A DNA stretch of 64,000 bases from Ordospora colligata OC4 (lineage: Eukaryota; Microsporidia; Ordosporidae), in the NCBI RefSeq assembly GCF_000803265.1, contig NW_014575406.1, forward strand, positions 62,001 through 126,000. Reading direction: 5' to 3'. Below are positions 36,371-46,755 of this stretch, in pieces. Both the position numbers and the translations under genes were made by a program. Below the pieces are notes generated by a model. That model had not been told where the DNA came from and did not search any database. It saw only the letters and a program-made list of their open reading frames with translations. Position 1 is the first letter of the stretch. Every line of letters starts with the position of its first letter.

Positions 36371-36689
36371 GATAAAAATATAGAATTTACAAAGTACTCC
36401 AGAAAAACCTACAAAAATTTATGGTCATAAAATGTAAGTCATATGGCATTAACTAATACCAACACAGTAATATTTGATTTATCATTAATTACACACAAAT
36501 AAATTTTACTATTATATTTATAGAATTCTCACTGTTTCAATCAGCTCTATATAAGTATAAACTCATAATCACATATCTTAACTGTTTAGTCATCACTCAT
36601 ACTGCATACATATTTTTTATTTTACCCCCAAAATAGGCATTAATAATTAATCATTAGCATGTTTTTATTATAAATTCAATAATTGTTAA

Positions 36690-38100
36690 CTCTCACTTTA
36701 CTATTGCAAACATTTGATTGCTCACTTCAGTATTATTATTGATGTCCATACTCTGTATTAGCCATCTTGTTATCACTATACAAGATGCAAATGCTATCAC
36801 TAACACATTCTTAGTCGTTACAGTATTCCCACTCTCAGTATCATTACCATTATTATAAAAAGCTACTATATTCGCTATTACCATTATCAAGCTTATCACT
36901 GTCATCAATATGTTAATTATATTCATATAATTACTTATAAAAACTGTACAAACTCTCATTACCGCTATTGATAAACTACCTCACACCACATAGACCTGTT
37001 TCCAGAATTCACATATAGAATCACACTTATATCATTAACACTGTTGATGTAGCCATCATAATTTTGTTAATGATCATTCTATCAAACATTTCATATTCAT
37101 TCTTCAATGAACTCCTTATATTTATTACTATAGCCGCTACTTCAATAAATATTATTAACATAACTAAAGCTATTGGTGTTATCTTATTCATTTGTTCTTG
37201 TCTTTCTATTCTGTTTTTTATATTTATTAATTCTGATTTGTTACTTTCATCGGGAAAATTTTCGAACAATTTATTAAATTTTGTCTCTAAATCATTATTT
37301 TTGTGCTTGCTCATAAATTCATATATTGTATTGCGGACAAGATGGTCGGAATCCTTGCTTTTTATTTTCAAACCAATTTTAAGCATTGATACCATATTCA
37401 TGAACGATTCGGTATTATTCATATCTATGCCAGTTATATATTGGCCTAGATGTTTTAATAACCATACTTTTACCCATACATTAAGATATTCAGTACCTTT
37501 ATAAGTATTTGTAATTTCTACAAAATCATCAAAATTAAAAATACGCCTTTATCTATAACCGATTCGGCATTCTTATCTTTCTTCAACCTTTCCATTTCCA
37601 TTTTCAAAAAGAGTTTTAACGTAGATTTGGTTTCACCAGAAATATTTGGCTTAAGATTAGAATCATCAAGATCGGCAACACAATTAAAAAAATATTTAGT
37701 GCCTTATAGTTGTGTATTATATAACGATTGCCAAATTTGCTTTGTAATGCCTTAAAAAAAATTTCTCTTCGATCATAAGTCTCAAAGTATTTGTTAAGAA
37801 ACACCTTTTTATCTCTTCAAATTCATCATGCTTCAAAAAGTCCATGAAAATTTCAACCGTTATAGTATTATTCATGAGATTTTCCTGATTGCCATTACTG
37901 TTTTTATCCTTAAAAACATTAATTATCTCGATTACTTAATCTTCATTATTTTCTATATGATAAGGGTTGTTCCGTTTTCCACATTATATTCTAATTCACT
38001 ATGCATTTGCCATATTCATACAATTTCATTCTCACTCAATACGCTTGAATTATATACACACTACATACACTACACATATATAGTCATGCCAAACACATAT
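36690..38100 (-). pseudogene. broken membrane-tailed helical protein gene, remnant C
   Basis: The minus strand holds several open pieces in different frames: one with LNIFLIVLPILMILILSQIFLV near 37,650, one with KLFENFPDESNKSELINIKN and a membrane segment ITPIALVMLIIFIEVAAIVINI near 37,150, and one with two membrane segments near 36,800. Between them reading resumes only after frameshifts or stops. The pattern of a charged helical body and a hydrophobic C-terminal part recurs in remnants A and B. It is very AT-rich. It could be one gene with many lesions or two adjoining fragments. Confidence 0.5.
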
Positions 38101-38179
38101 ATAAATACAATCTAACAATCATTTATTACTCATCACACACATAATATTGCTCACCATATTATTCATATTATGTCACATC

Positions 38180-39240
38180 CAAAATATCTTGCATACTTCG
38201 ATTTTCTTGTTGATTGCAACTTCTCATTAACATCTTTATCCATAAATATCAACAAAAACAATATAATCGCCATGATCCACTACTTTCCATCATTCCTCAT
38301 ATACTCCACAATATTACTCATCACGTTATCTTTAACATTTATTTCAAACTCTTATCATTAATTACCTAATTCGCTTACATTACCTGATTATGTCCACTAT
38401 CATCACTTGCTTTTTGTAACAACTTTTCTTTCATTACGTTAATAAACTCTTTTATAATTCTATTGTAAGTATTCTCAGAAAGTTCCTTATTACCATGCAT
38501 TTCAGTAAAGAATAAATCACATATCATATTAAGTGTTATTCCATTAACAATTTCTCAATATCCATCATTAGATATGGTTTTTTAATCATTCAATTGTTCT
38601 TGGCTTATACAACTTAATTTTTTATTCTGATTATATATATTACATATTTCATCATATAAATAGCTAAATTTCTTCCTATCAATTTCCATCATAAGCGTAT
38701 GGTAGGCTTTATGAACTCTTCATCGACCACATCATATTTATCCTCTTCAGATCCACTATAAATCATGATCTCAAGTTGTTTAATCACAAACATTGCTTTA
38801 ATCGTTCTGAGAATATTTGATTTATGTTTTTTACTACACTTCAGCTCGTTCTTTTCTATGCTATCTATTATTCCTTTTATTTCATATATATCACTTTAAA
38901 AAATATAGATCAAATAATTAGTTAATATTCTTTCACGCTTTTCTTTATCATCCTTCTTATGTTGATCCAATACATTCCCAACCTGCATAATTCTAAACAC
39001 ATTCATAACCATATTTCTCTCACCGCTATCTTTCATAAAATTCACCAGAGGTTGTACCATCCTTAGATATCTACAACAGGCATGCTTATCATTAGAACAC
39101 TCTTTCAGTCCTTTATATAAATTTCCTTATTTCTTTAACAAATCATTGTTATTATCATTACATGCATTACTCAATTCACGTAATTTTGTTTTAATCCAAT
39201 TGAGGCAAGTTTCTGCTCTATTCTTCTTATCATCACTTTT
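38180..39240 (-). pseudogene. broken helical protein gene, remnant B
   Basis: An ATG at about 39,238 opens MKSDDKKNRAETCLNWIKTK. The frame then stays readable for about 180 codons apart from isolated stops, with blocks such as NVFRIMQVGNVLDQHKKDD and DKYDVVDEEFIKPTI, before a frame change to a block ending ELSENTYNRIIKEF. A hydrophobic piece, IMAIILFLLIFM, occurs near 38,260. Few lesions separate long sensible segments, so inactivation looks more recent than in the LRR remnant. No product family is recognised. Confidence 0.55.
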
Positions 39241-39885
39241 CATCTTCAAGAATCACTGCATATACATACATAACAACATGTGACCAGTCATGTATTCATT
39301 GTTCCTTTATTCCACTCAATAATCACATATTCAAGTAACCATTTGCATATACCTCCTTACTTCGTTATTTCTTTATTTCACATACTTACACAAATACATC
39401 CAATTAATAATTATTCGTTTATTCTGTCATCTATGATTTACTATCATTTAATACTTTAATATTACCTTACATCATTGTTTATTGTTCCAATAATTTACAT
39501 ATTTTCATCTATTACTCTACCATTGTAATACTCTACTCTTCAATCATCAATAATCTCATTCAAATGCATTCTCTGCATCATAACCAGTGATTGTTACTAC
39601 AACTACAACAACTAATCCAAATGCATTCGCAATCGTACCATTTATGGACTTACCTAATATCTCACTATCATTCTTATTCTCACCATCTTATAATTCTACC
39701 ATCATTCTTCCTAACATCATCAATTGTATCATTCTTACCATCCTATTATTGTAGAATTTCATTATTCACTGGATTATCCTTTACTATATACACAAATACC
39801 TTATCATCACATCTAGAACAATATAATAATCATTCATTCCTTTGTTATTCACACAAAGTATTATGCTGCTTGAGGTTCGCTAATG
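39241..39885. other. AT-rich stretch without supported gene
   Basis: This 645-bp stretch lies between remnants A and B. It is AT-rich, with pyrimidine-rich runs of CAT and ATTC-like words on the plus strand, but I see no convincing coding or RNA signal. A short plus-strand open frame near 39,600 is low-complexity and not believed. Confidence 0.45.
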
Positions 39886-42674
39886 TCATCTGCTACCAGA
39901 ATTGCTTGTTGTGGGAGACTCTATATTTATAATAGTCGATACCAACAGAAGTAGTACAATAACTATAGTCACATATTTTTCTCCAAATATCATAAAATTT
40001 GCAATTTTAGTCTTGAATTCACTTGGTATCTCTTTCTTTGCAATTGTAGCTAGCTTATTATTATATGGTAGTTCATTTAGTATGTCTATTTTCATGGCAC
40101 CATCATTAACTTGATTCTGTTTTGATGTATCATGTGGGTTTTTGGCTTTTGCTGCTTTCGATCATCTTGTTCTTTTTTCAATATTATTCTGTTTGAATCA
40201 ATAAACTTCATGATTATATATTTCAAATAATTATTTCCAAATGTTTTACTGTCAGGCATCTCCACTCGTAATACATCAAGTAATATCTTATTCATGAATT
40301 TTTCATCTCCATTCAATTTATTCTGTAATATTTTATTTTTATCCAGTACCTTTATTGTACAAATACAAAATTAAACATTGTATTCTTATTTTGTTCCTGA
40401 ATTTTAGTAGCATCTTGCCCAGATAACTGGTTACTCTTCATATGAATCACAATACTACTTAACACATTCTTCATAATTTTATAGTTCTTAATTCGGATCG
40501 ATTATTTTTTCTGGTTTTGTTCGGTCTTTGCCACCACGCTGGTATTTTTATAATTATCAGTTTGAGTCGGTCTATCTTTCTGATTTTGTTCGGGATTTGC
40601 CAGTTTGTTAATATTTTGATACTTACCCGTTTGAATCGATTCTTTCGTCTGATATTGTTTGGGATTTATCACTTTGCTAATAAACTTAATTGCTACTAAA
40701 TGATTAAGACGTTCAAATCGTCTTATAGTTATAATATAATTAGTACTATTGTCTTTGTATATCATGTTCAATTTCTCTATATCAATCCTATCATCATCTT
40801 TTAGACTATTTTCAATTCCTTCCTCTTTTGTATAATTAGGTACTAACCTTTGATGGTCTTTTTTCAAGTCTTTCTTTATTTTATCTAGAAAAGATTTTGT
40901 CCATACAATCCAATATATCTATTACTTTAGCAGGCTCAAGAAGATTCAATATTCCTGCTGCTTTCTCAGGTTTATTAAGATGTTTTAACACATCTGCTGA
41001 ACGTTCAGAATCAAATTGCATCAATATTCTTTTTATAAGTTGATCTTCTATAAAATTCAACACTTCTGCCATATGATAATCTTTTATATCATTGCATATT
41101 TCTTTTGCATCTTTTGAATCAAGACAAATCAGAATTTTAGTTACAGAATGGCATTCCTTGTGACTTAATAGCGTTTCTACTAACAGTGCAAATTCTTTAC
41201 GTTTATCTTTCATAACATTCACCACTTCTTCAATCGTTATTACATCTGGTGTATTATCAACTTCATTTATAGATTTTAACACTTTAAATATCTTTGCTAT
41301 AGACTCAACATTCCTATTTCTTTTAATCTCATCTTTTTCATTCGTCAATATTCTTACAAATGCATCCTTTACTATCAGTTTTGGTTTGCCTGATTCACCA
41401 GGTATTCCATAAAGAATCACATTAATCAGCCCATGGTCAAAACTAGAAAGCGTCTCAAAATTCATCCCATTATTATCAATGAAACACTTCAAGATATAAT
41501 ACTTAGTTATCTCTTCTGTAACTTCATTCACCATTTCCACCAATCTTATAGAATCCTTCATGTCTTTCATATATTCCTCTACTATAGTCCACACTAAATT
41601 TTCATTTTGAATTCCATTCAATTTTTTTTGTAATATCAAATCCTTCCGTACCTCTTTTTTTATATTCTCCAACCGCAGCCAAAATTCCTGCACTTATAAA
41701 CTTAAAAATAATACCTAGTAGACCGATTTGTTTCTTATGCGTTTTAGATTCTCTAACTACAGCTTGTACTCCGTTTCATCTTTAATATCTTTCAACACTG
41801 TATTTAGTAAAATATTTTGAGTGTCTTCTTTTTCATTCAGAATCTTTTCTATTAATTTTCTTGCTGCTATTTTTAATACATGTTCATCTTTGATTGCTGC
41901 AATATCATCAATAACTCCTGCCAAACCCAAGTGACCATCAATGCCTCCCATTATATCCATTACATAACTCACTACCCCTTCAAGATCACTAGATGATTTA
42001 AAACAAGGCTGCAATTTTATAACATCCTATATAATTTTTCGTGTCTTATCCTCTTTGTCAATTTTATCTGATGATATTTTATTCAAATCTTCAATCATTC
42101 TTTTCAAAGACATCTTATGTATCAACCAAGGTAAATCTTTATTTCCATTATTTGGTCTAAATCCTAAATCCATTTACTATAATATTCAAGGTACGGGAGT
42201 TTGAATTTTTTTCATGAATTCTATTCAACTCATTTATAATAATCCGGTTACTTTCATAGCCTTTTGAATAATCGCATATAAATTTCCACGAAATATTGAT
42301 ATCTTCAATGTTATCCGAATTAAATTTATTAATAGCATCCACAAAAATGTTTCCATCGTTTGATTCAATACACCTATTATAAACATAATCACGTCATTTT
42401 GGATTAGAAATACAAACACAGAAATAAACACTTGCCCATGAAAAATTCGTTTTCGGAAGTTCTTAAGAACCATTTCTTCATCTAATTCATTAAATATTTG
42501 ATCTGCATTAGTATTCTTCTTTATTAGAAACGTATGCTTGAAAATAGGAATAAAAAATTCAGGTGTGTGATCGAGAGATTCAATCTGCTTCAGTTCACCT
42601 CCATCATTCAATGTTGATATACACTTATTTATCCATTCAATTGTTCTTTTGTTTAACATCCATTTGTGATGCAT
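39886..42674 (-). pseudogene. broken membrane-tailed helical protein gene, remnant A
   Basis: This is a series of minus-strand open pieces in the same direction: 42,674-42,400 (TIEWINKCISTLNDGGELK), 42,342-42,157, 42,014-41,757, a 270-codon piece at 41,693-40,881 (with VESIAKIFKVLKSINEVDN), 40,867-40,502, 40,316-40,092 and a final piece at 40,095-39,886 with membrane segment YVTIVIVLLLLVSTIINI. Neighbouring pieces join with single stops or one-base frame changes, so together they look like one gene of roughly 900 codons with at least five lesions. Architecture resembles remnants B and C. The family is unknown; the piece at 40,881-41,693 has no true ATG at its start. Confidence 0.6.
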
Positions 42675-43036
42675 CCATTATGTTATAATGCGATTTCACT
42701 CTTGATCATTATCCATAATTGTGAGGGTTTCAACTACTTATTATAAATTGCATAATATACACTTATTATTATCTCTCACATCATATCCAGGTGTTGTACT
42801 AATATCAAATTCAAAAATTCTCATCCATCCAAAAATATTACTGTTCTACCTCCCCTGCTCTCCTACACCTGTGTACTTCACCCTAGAATCAATGCCATGC
42901 CTCAAACACCGACTTTCATTGATTCACATTCCATTCATAAACCATGAAGCATCATGAACTGATCATGCTGATATACTGTTGTAAATTGATAACTCAATCG
43001 CAAGTATGGGGAGTTTGGAGATACCTCGATAATCGA
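42675..43036. other. intergenic region upstream of tRNA-Pro
   Basis: This 362-bp stretch is the right border of the decayed island. I see no supported gene. Composition becomes less AT-rich toward the tRNA. Confidence 0.45.
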
Positions 43037-43038
43037 GG
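43024..43038. repeat. perfect inverted repeat abutting tRNA-Pro
   Basis: CCTCGATAATCGAGG is a perfect palindrome with 7-bp arms around a single A. Its last two bases are the first two of the tRNA, so it spans the 5' processing point. Confidence 0.6.
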
Positions 43039-43108
43039 TGGTATGGTCTAGTGGTATGATGTCTGCTTAGGGTGCAGGAGATTTCGGGTTCGATTCCCGA
43101 TACCGCCC
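43037..43108 (+). tRNA. tRNA-Pro(AGG)
   Basis: The 72-base sequence folds as a cloverleaf: acceptor GGTGGTA with TACCGCC, D arm around GGTCTAGTGGTATGA, anticodon stem TCTGC/GCAGG with loop TTAGGGT giving anticodon AGG, and the T arm CGGGTTCGATTCCCG. There is no intron. The B-box GGTTCGATTCC is intact and a TTTT Pol III terminator follows at once. Confidence 0.95.
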
Positions 43109-43259
43109 CTTTTACCACATTCACGTACATAATCACATTCAAATTATTGTCTAACTTTCATCAATCCAACCAACAATTCCAATTCTCATAAGACTAACAC
43201 TCCACATGTACTAATATCTCTCACATAAAACACAATAAAGACACATTACCTCCACTTAT

Positions 43260-43813
43260 TTATTTCCTGGCTCCTCCCTTCTTCTTGTTAAACCTCTCAG
43301 AATAGAACTTCAGCTCCTCTCCTTGAAGGACATGTCCTTGAGCCATTCCTATCTGTCCAGGTCTCGAGGTAATAATCGCATACAGATGCCCCTTCTCAAA
43401 GCCCTCGTGCAGCTCTGCATCCTGTTCTGCTCCAACCGTCGCCACATCCTCCTTGAATGTCTCTGCTGAAATCTTCACAACAGAGCTCTTCGTCAGAGTG
43501 TTTGTACGCACCAACTCATTAGAGCTGGGATGATACACAACCTGAATCATGTTTGCCTTTCTGATATTACCTGTTGACATAAATCGGAAATGCCCCTCCT
43601 CAAGCTTCAATGCTCGCTGCTTCTTGTTTCCTCCACGCACTCTAACAGCCACTACCTTTCTCGCTCCAATCTTCGTTGCACTTGGCTGAGATCCTGCCCT
43701 GTTGTTCCTCTTCTTGCGTGAAATCACTGCCTGTGCTCCAGTCTTTCTGCGCTTGTGCTCTCCTCTGTGGTTTACTCCTAAAATTACACTTCATTCAAAG
43801 CTCACTTACCCAT
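43260..43813 (-). CDS. RPS8: ribosomal protein eS8, gene with one intron
   Basis: This 173-residue protein of the small subunit is encoded by exon 1 (ATGG, 43,810-43,813) and exon 2 (43,260-43,777). Without splicing the frame lacks its N-terminus; removing the 32-bp intron gives MGVNHRGEHKRRKTGAQAV, the expected eS8 start, continuous with ISRKKR. The body shows TKIGARKVVAVRVRGGNKK and VVYHPSSNELVRTNTLTK, both diagnostic of eS8. GCCCTGAA directly precedes the ATG. The gene is convergent with nothing on its left but the tRNA-Pro gene, 151 bp away. Confidence 0.95.
43778..43809 (-). other. 32-bp spliceosomal intron in eS8
   Basis: On the minus strand the intron starts GTAAGT and ends TAATTTTAG. 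It follows the fourth base of the coding sequence. A TAAT branch-like motif lies immediately before the acceptor, as in other microsporidian introns, and the intron contains TGA so read-through would fail. Confidence 0.93.
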
Positions 43814-43933
43814 TTCAGGGCAATTTTTTTCAATCGTTTATTCATGCCAGCAGTTGCCTGGGCTCCACTATCACATTCTATTGTATGTAAACTAAAAAAG
43901 CTTACACATTCATCTACTAAATCTATTGCATCT

Positions 43934-44131
43934 TCACTCACTCTTCTCAGATGCACTAAGATGCGCTAATGACGAACCAAATATCCCATAGAACATATCA
44001 GACATTGACTCCATAATCTTCTCTGTATTGATTCTTGGAATAAACTCCATCCCCACATACACTACAAACGTGCTTAGTGATCCGATGAACATTATGGATA
44101 TAAAAATCATCTTCAGTGTCATCATCACCAT
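43934..44131 (-). CDS. small single-pass membrane protein
   Basis: This is a 65-residue open frame with one membrane segment (MIFISIMFIGSLSTFVVYVG) followed by a polar tail ending SASEKSE. A different frame of the same start region begins at an ATG at 44,139 and reads MTDGDDDTEDD, an acidic leader, before a TTTTT run. A one-base length error at that run would join the acidic leader to the membrane segment and make a more plausible tail-anchored or Tom22-like protein. I have not assumed that; the frame given is the one in the sequence. Function is unknown. Confidence 0.45.
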   Translation of the reverse strand: MVMMTLKMIFISIMFIGSLSTFVVYVGMEFIPRINTEKIMESMSDMFYGIFGSSLAHLSASEKSE

Positions 44132-44351
44132 CAGTCATCTGAATTCATATAAACACGGTACCCAATCACATCTTTGTATTGTCAACACTTCCTCATACTC
44201 TCAAACATTTTATTTTTCATGTTTTAGGTTCTAAGTTCATGCAGTTATTTAGCTCTGTACCATTCAATAATTTATATTCTACATCATTCCTTCATTTGAA
44301 TTCTACATCACTTATGCAATCATTTAATTTTACATCATTCATGCATTCACC

Positions 44352-44819
44352 GTGCAATTCACCGAACAGAATGGCGTTAGATGCTACTGCATGCTCAACA
44401 CAGAAGACCTTGCAATGCTCTACTGCGACACATGTGCAAACTGGCTACATACCGTTTGTTGTGGATTCCTCAGCAACACAGACAAGCGCATTCCAAACGG
44501 GAAATACACCTGTCTCATCTGCTCAAATCACATCACAAAAGTCGAATGTTGCAATGCATTGTTTAGACGTGTCATCTCAGTCATATACAATGAAAACTTT
44601 CTGGGCAGGTCATGGCTTTGTAATAGGCTCCAGATAAATTCCTCAAGAGCATACAAGCAAATCCAGAAAATGATCAATCAGGGCCTTCTCATCGCCACTA
44701 AAACACCCAAAGGCACCGTTCAATACCAGGTTGTCACCACACATACTGCAAAAAACACAATCAAAAAACACTTCTCAATCTCCGCCTACCCAGACACACA
44801 AAAACACTCAAATAGCTAA
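44352..44819 (+). CDS. Hop1 C-terminal chromatin-binding module (PHD + winged helix)
   Basis: The frame encodes a PHD finger, CYCMLNTEDLAMLYCDTC...WLHTVCCGF...CLIC, followed by a winged-helix-like segment LFRRVISVIYNENFLGRSWL and QIQKMINQGLLIATKT. This combination and the linking words match the chromatin-binding region at the C-terminus of Hop1, a meiotic axis protein. There is no HORMA domain; only 219 bp lie between this frame and the upstream gene. There is also no in-frame ATG before the PHD: a TAA stop lies at 44,325 and the first ATG (44,391) is inside the finger. The start at GTG 44,352 is nominal. A tiny intron, a frame error or a fragment are all possible. Confidence 0.55.
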   Translation: MQFTEQNGVRCYCMLNTEDLAMLYCDTCANWLHTVCCGFLSNTDKRIPNGKYTCLICSNHITKVECCNALFRRVISVIYNENFLGRSWLCNRLQINSSRAYKQIQKMINQGLLIATKTPKGTVQYQVVTTHTAKNTIKKHFSISAYPDTQKHSNS

Positions 44820-44831
44820 AATAAAACTCGT

Positions 44832-45173
44832 TTATATCTCCTCAGCTTCAACCTTGTAAAGCTTCACAAATACCTGTGTTCCAAGCGCTTGCGAATCAAG
44901 ATTCCTTGTAAATCTTGCACGCACCGCTCCAGACATCCCATGCACTTTCGTTATCACTCCATGCACTGCTCGCGCTTCTCCTTGCTTGTTAACTTTGTAG
45001 CACAGCACCCCGTTTCCCACATACTGGCTTGCACTTTCCCTGCTTCCCACATTGCTGATACTCAACAGTGCGTACCTCGGATACAGCCTCCTCTGTCCTC
45101 TCTTGTACGAAAAAAAATTTGCCGGAATCGTCGTACGGCTCAGCACATCCATGCTCATCATTTCCTCTACCAT
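44832..45173 (-). CDS. RPL33: ribosomal protein eL33 (L35a)
   Basis: This 113-residue large-subunit protein matches eL33 with FFSYKRGQRRLYPRYALLSI, SASQYVGNGVLCYKV and the highly conserved HGMSGAVRARFTRNL, then ALGTQVFVKLYKVE. The length is that of the family. TCCCCAACT directly precedes the ATG. I see no intron: the conserved protein starts shortly after the ATG. It converges on the Hop1-like module with 12 bp between stops. Confidence 0.92.
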   Translation of the reverse strand: MVEEMMSMDVLSRTTIPANFFSYKRGQRRLYPRYALLSISNVGSRESASQYVGNGVLCYKVNKQGEARAVHGVITKVHGMSGAVRARFTRNLDSQALGTQVFVKLYKVEAEEI

Positions 45174-45488
45174 AGTTGGGGATCAAAAAAAATTCTATCA
45201 AAATCACACTTCTAGTCATGCCTGTATATCATAACTACCTAATCCATTCATCCCATCGGCATTCCACAATAATTCATTATGCATATAATCTTTCACTATT
45301 CATAACTATCATAGATTATCATTCATTGTATCTAATCTTTCGTTATGCATGATCTTCATATAAATCACCATTCACTATTCATGGCTATTCTATTTGACTA
45401 TTCACCATTCATGGTTATTATATTTTACCTTATGCGCATCTCTATATCATCATTCACATTGTTCCATTTGCACATTTCAATCAACAAT
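45174..45488. other. intergenic region with degenerate CATTCA-type repeats
   Basis: This 315-bp stretch lies upstream of eL33 and downstream of the 111-residue gene on the same strand. The plus strand shows imperfect repeats of the form CACCATTCACTATTCATGG. I see no gene in it. Confidence 0.45.
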
Positions 45489-45824
45489 CTATCTACAAAT
45501 AGAATAAAGGTTGCAGACAATGCCATCATCTTCCTTAATCTCGGGATACACATCTATCTTGTTACGAACATACTTCTGCTTAATCTCATTAAGTGCTGCC
45601 TTGTAAATCTTTTGATTGATCTTCATTTCAGAATCATTGCTATACTTGATTCCTGTACAGTGGAAGAAAAAAGCACACTCATACACCATCAGCATGTTCT
45701 CATCCACATACGCAAGGTTGTCAATATGGAACTTTCTGTACATTTCATACTCATTAACAATCTTCTCATAATCAGCAACTATGCTCTTTTTTCCAAGCTT
45801 TCTAATGCACTCGCCACTCATCAT
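45489..45824 (-). CDS. unrecognised small protein, 111 residues
   Basis: This is a 111-residue protein with a helical, charged sequence: MMSGECIRKLGKKSIVADYE, then YEMYRKFHIDNLAYVDENML and a C-terminal KQKYVRNKIDVYPEIKEDDG. A possible cyclin-like or Orc6-like helical fold could be imagined from GKKS...YEKIV but I cannot support it. The frame is open at TTG upstream and I use the first ATG. It is divergent from MAD1 with 50 bp between starts. Confidence 0.55.
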   Translation of the reverse strand: MMSGECIRKLGKKSIVADYEKIVNEYEMYRKFHIDNLAYVDENMLMVYECAFFFHCTGIKYSNDSEMKINQKIYKAALNEIKQKYVRNKIDVYPEIKEDDGIVCNLYSICR

Positions 45825-45874
45825 CAACCACTAAGGCTTCTCAGCTTCCAATTTGTGTCATCAGCCAACCCTTC

Positions 45875-46495
45875 ATGGAGGAGCTACACAACAGACTTGC
45901 TGCAATGCTTGATGAAAACACCTCTCTCAAGCGCAAAATCATCGATATGCAACACACAATCGACTCAAAACAACACGAGTTGTTAATCGCAAGAGAATCA
46001 CACGACACATCGACACATCTTAAGAGAATAGCTGAACTCGAGCAAGAAAACGCTCGGCTGATGAATATGCACTGCTGCAAGCATATTCAATCTAATCAGA
46101 ACGTAGAAAATATAAATCCAATAGCTCAAGAAAGCAGGAGCACCATAAAAGTCAATTCAGATACAGACAGCAGGATCCAGTCTATTAAAAACAAGCACGA
46201 AGGTTCAGAAGAGCTCCGCAGATACTTAAAGACAATTCGAGAATATGTAACCGGACTCACTGGCTACAAGATGGAGTTTAGAGATGGTGAAATTGTATTT
46301 CATTCGCTATATGCATTCGATACAGAAGACGTATTCATCTTCAGGTACAAGTCAGGAAGTATGGAACTTGTTAACAACGAATTCGCAAGTACATGGACTG
46401 CAGAAATACAAAATTATCTGATTGCAGGAAAGTCCATTCCTGCATTTCTTGCTGCTGTAACCCTTGATTTATTCAACAAAAAGACATTTGGATAG
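45875..46495 (+). CDS. MAD1: Mad1 spindle checkpoint protein, minimal form
   Basis: This is a 206-residue protein. The N-terminal 70 residues form a coiled coil (MEELHNRLAAMLDENTSLKR onward). The C-terminal domain, about residues 110-206, matches Mad1: REYVTGLTGYKMEFRDGEIV, LYAFDTEDVFIFRYKSG, LVNNEFASTWTAEIQNYL and SIPAFLAAVTLDLFNKKTF. Mad1 dimers recruit Mad2 at unattached kinetochores. Yeast and human Mad1 have more than 700 residues, so most of the coiled coil is gone here; a Mad2-interaction segment would have to lie in residues 70-110. ACCCTTC precedes the ATG. Confidence 0.85.
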   Translation: MEELHNRLAAMLDENTSLKRKIIDMQHTIDSKQHELLIARESHDTSTHLKRIAELEQENARLMNMHCCKHIQSNQNVENINPIAQESRSTIKVNSDTDSRIQSIKNKHEGSEELRRYLKTIREYVTGLTGYKMEFRDGEIVFHSLYAFDTEDVFIFRYKSGSMELVNNEFASTWTAEIQNYLIAGKSIPAFLAAVTLDLFNKKTFG

Positions 46496-46755
46496 AAAGT
46501 GCTGTAATTCATAAACTAATGAAATCTATTTCATGTGCAACTTCACTATGCAATTCATAAACTAATGCATAAACCTAATTCATGTCAAGATTTGCCTTGC
46601 CATGCAGTCCACCTTCATCAACTCAAATAAACACTATTCAAATCATATTTATTGATAATCTCACGATTATGCAAGCATACAAAGAAATTCACCATAAACA
46701 ATCCGTAAATCTATAAACCACCTCATACATCGGCATCTCTTTCGTTTGTGTACAC

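Noticed and set aside
39591..39932. Plus-strand 113-codon frame in the AT-rich island
   Set aside because: It is low-complexity, rich in Ser, Leu, His and Tyr, with no start motif or domain.
43676..43969. Plus-strand frame opposite the eS8 5' region
   Set aside because: It is antisense to a spliced ribosomal gene and crosses its intron and promoter.
44179..44637. Plus-strand 152-codon frame overlapping the PHD finger
   Set aside because: It is a shifted frame rich in Ser and Thr without any domain; the overlapping frame encodes the PHD finger.
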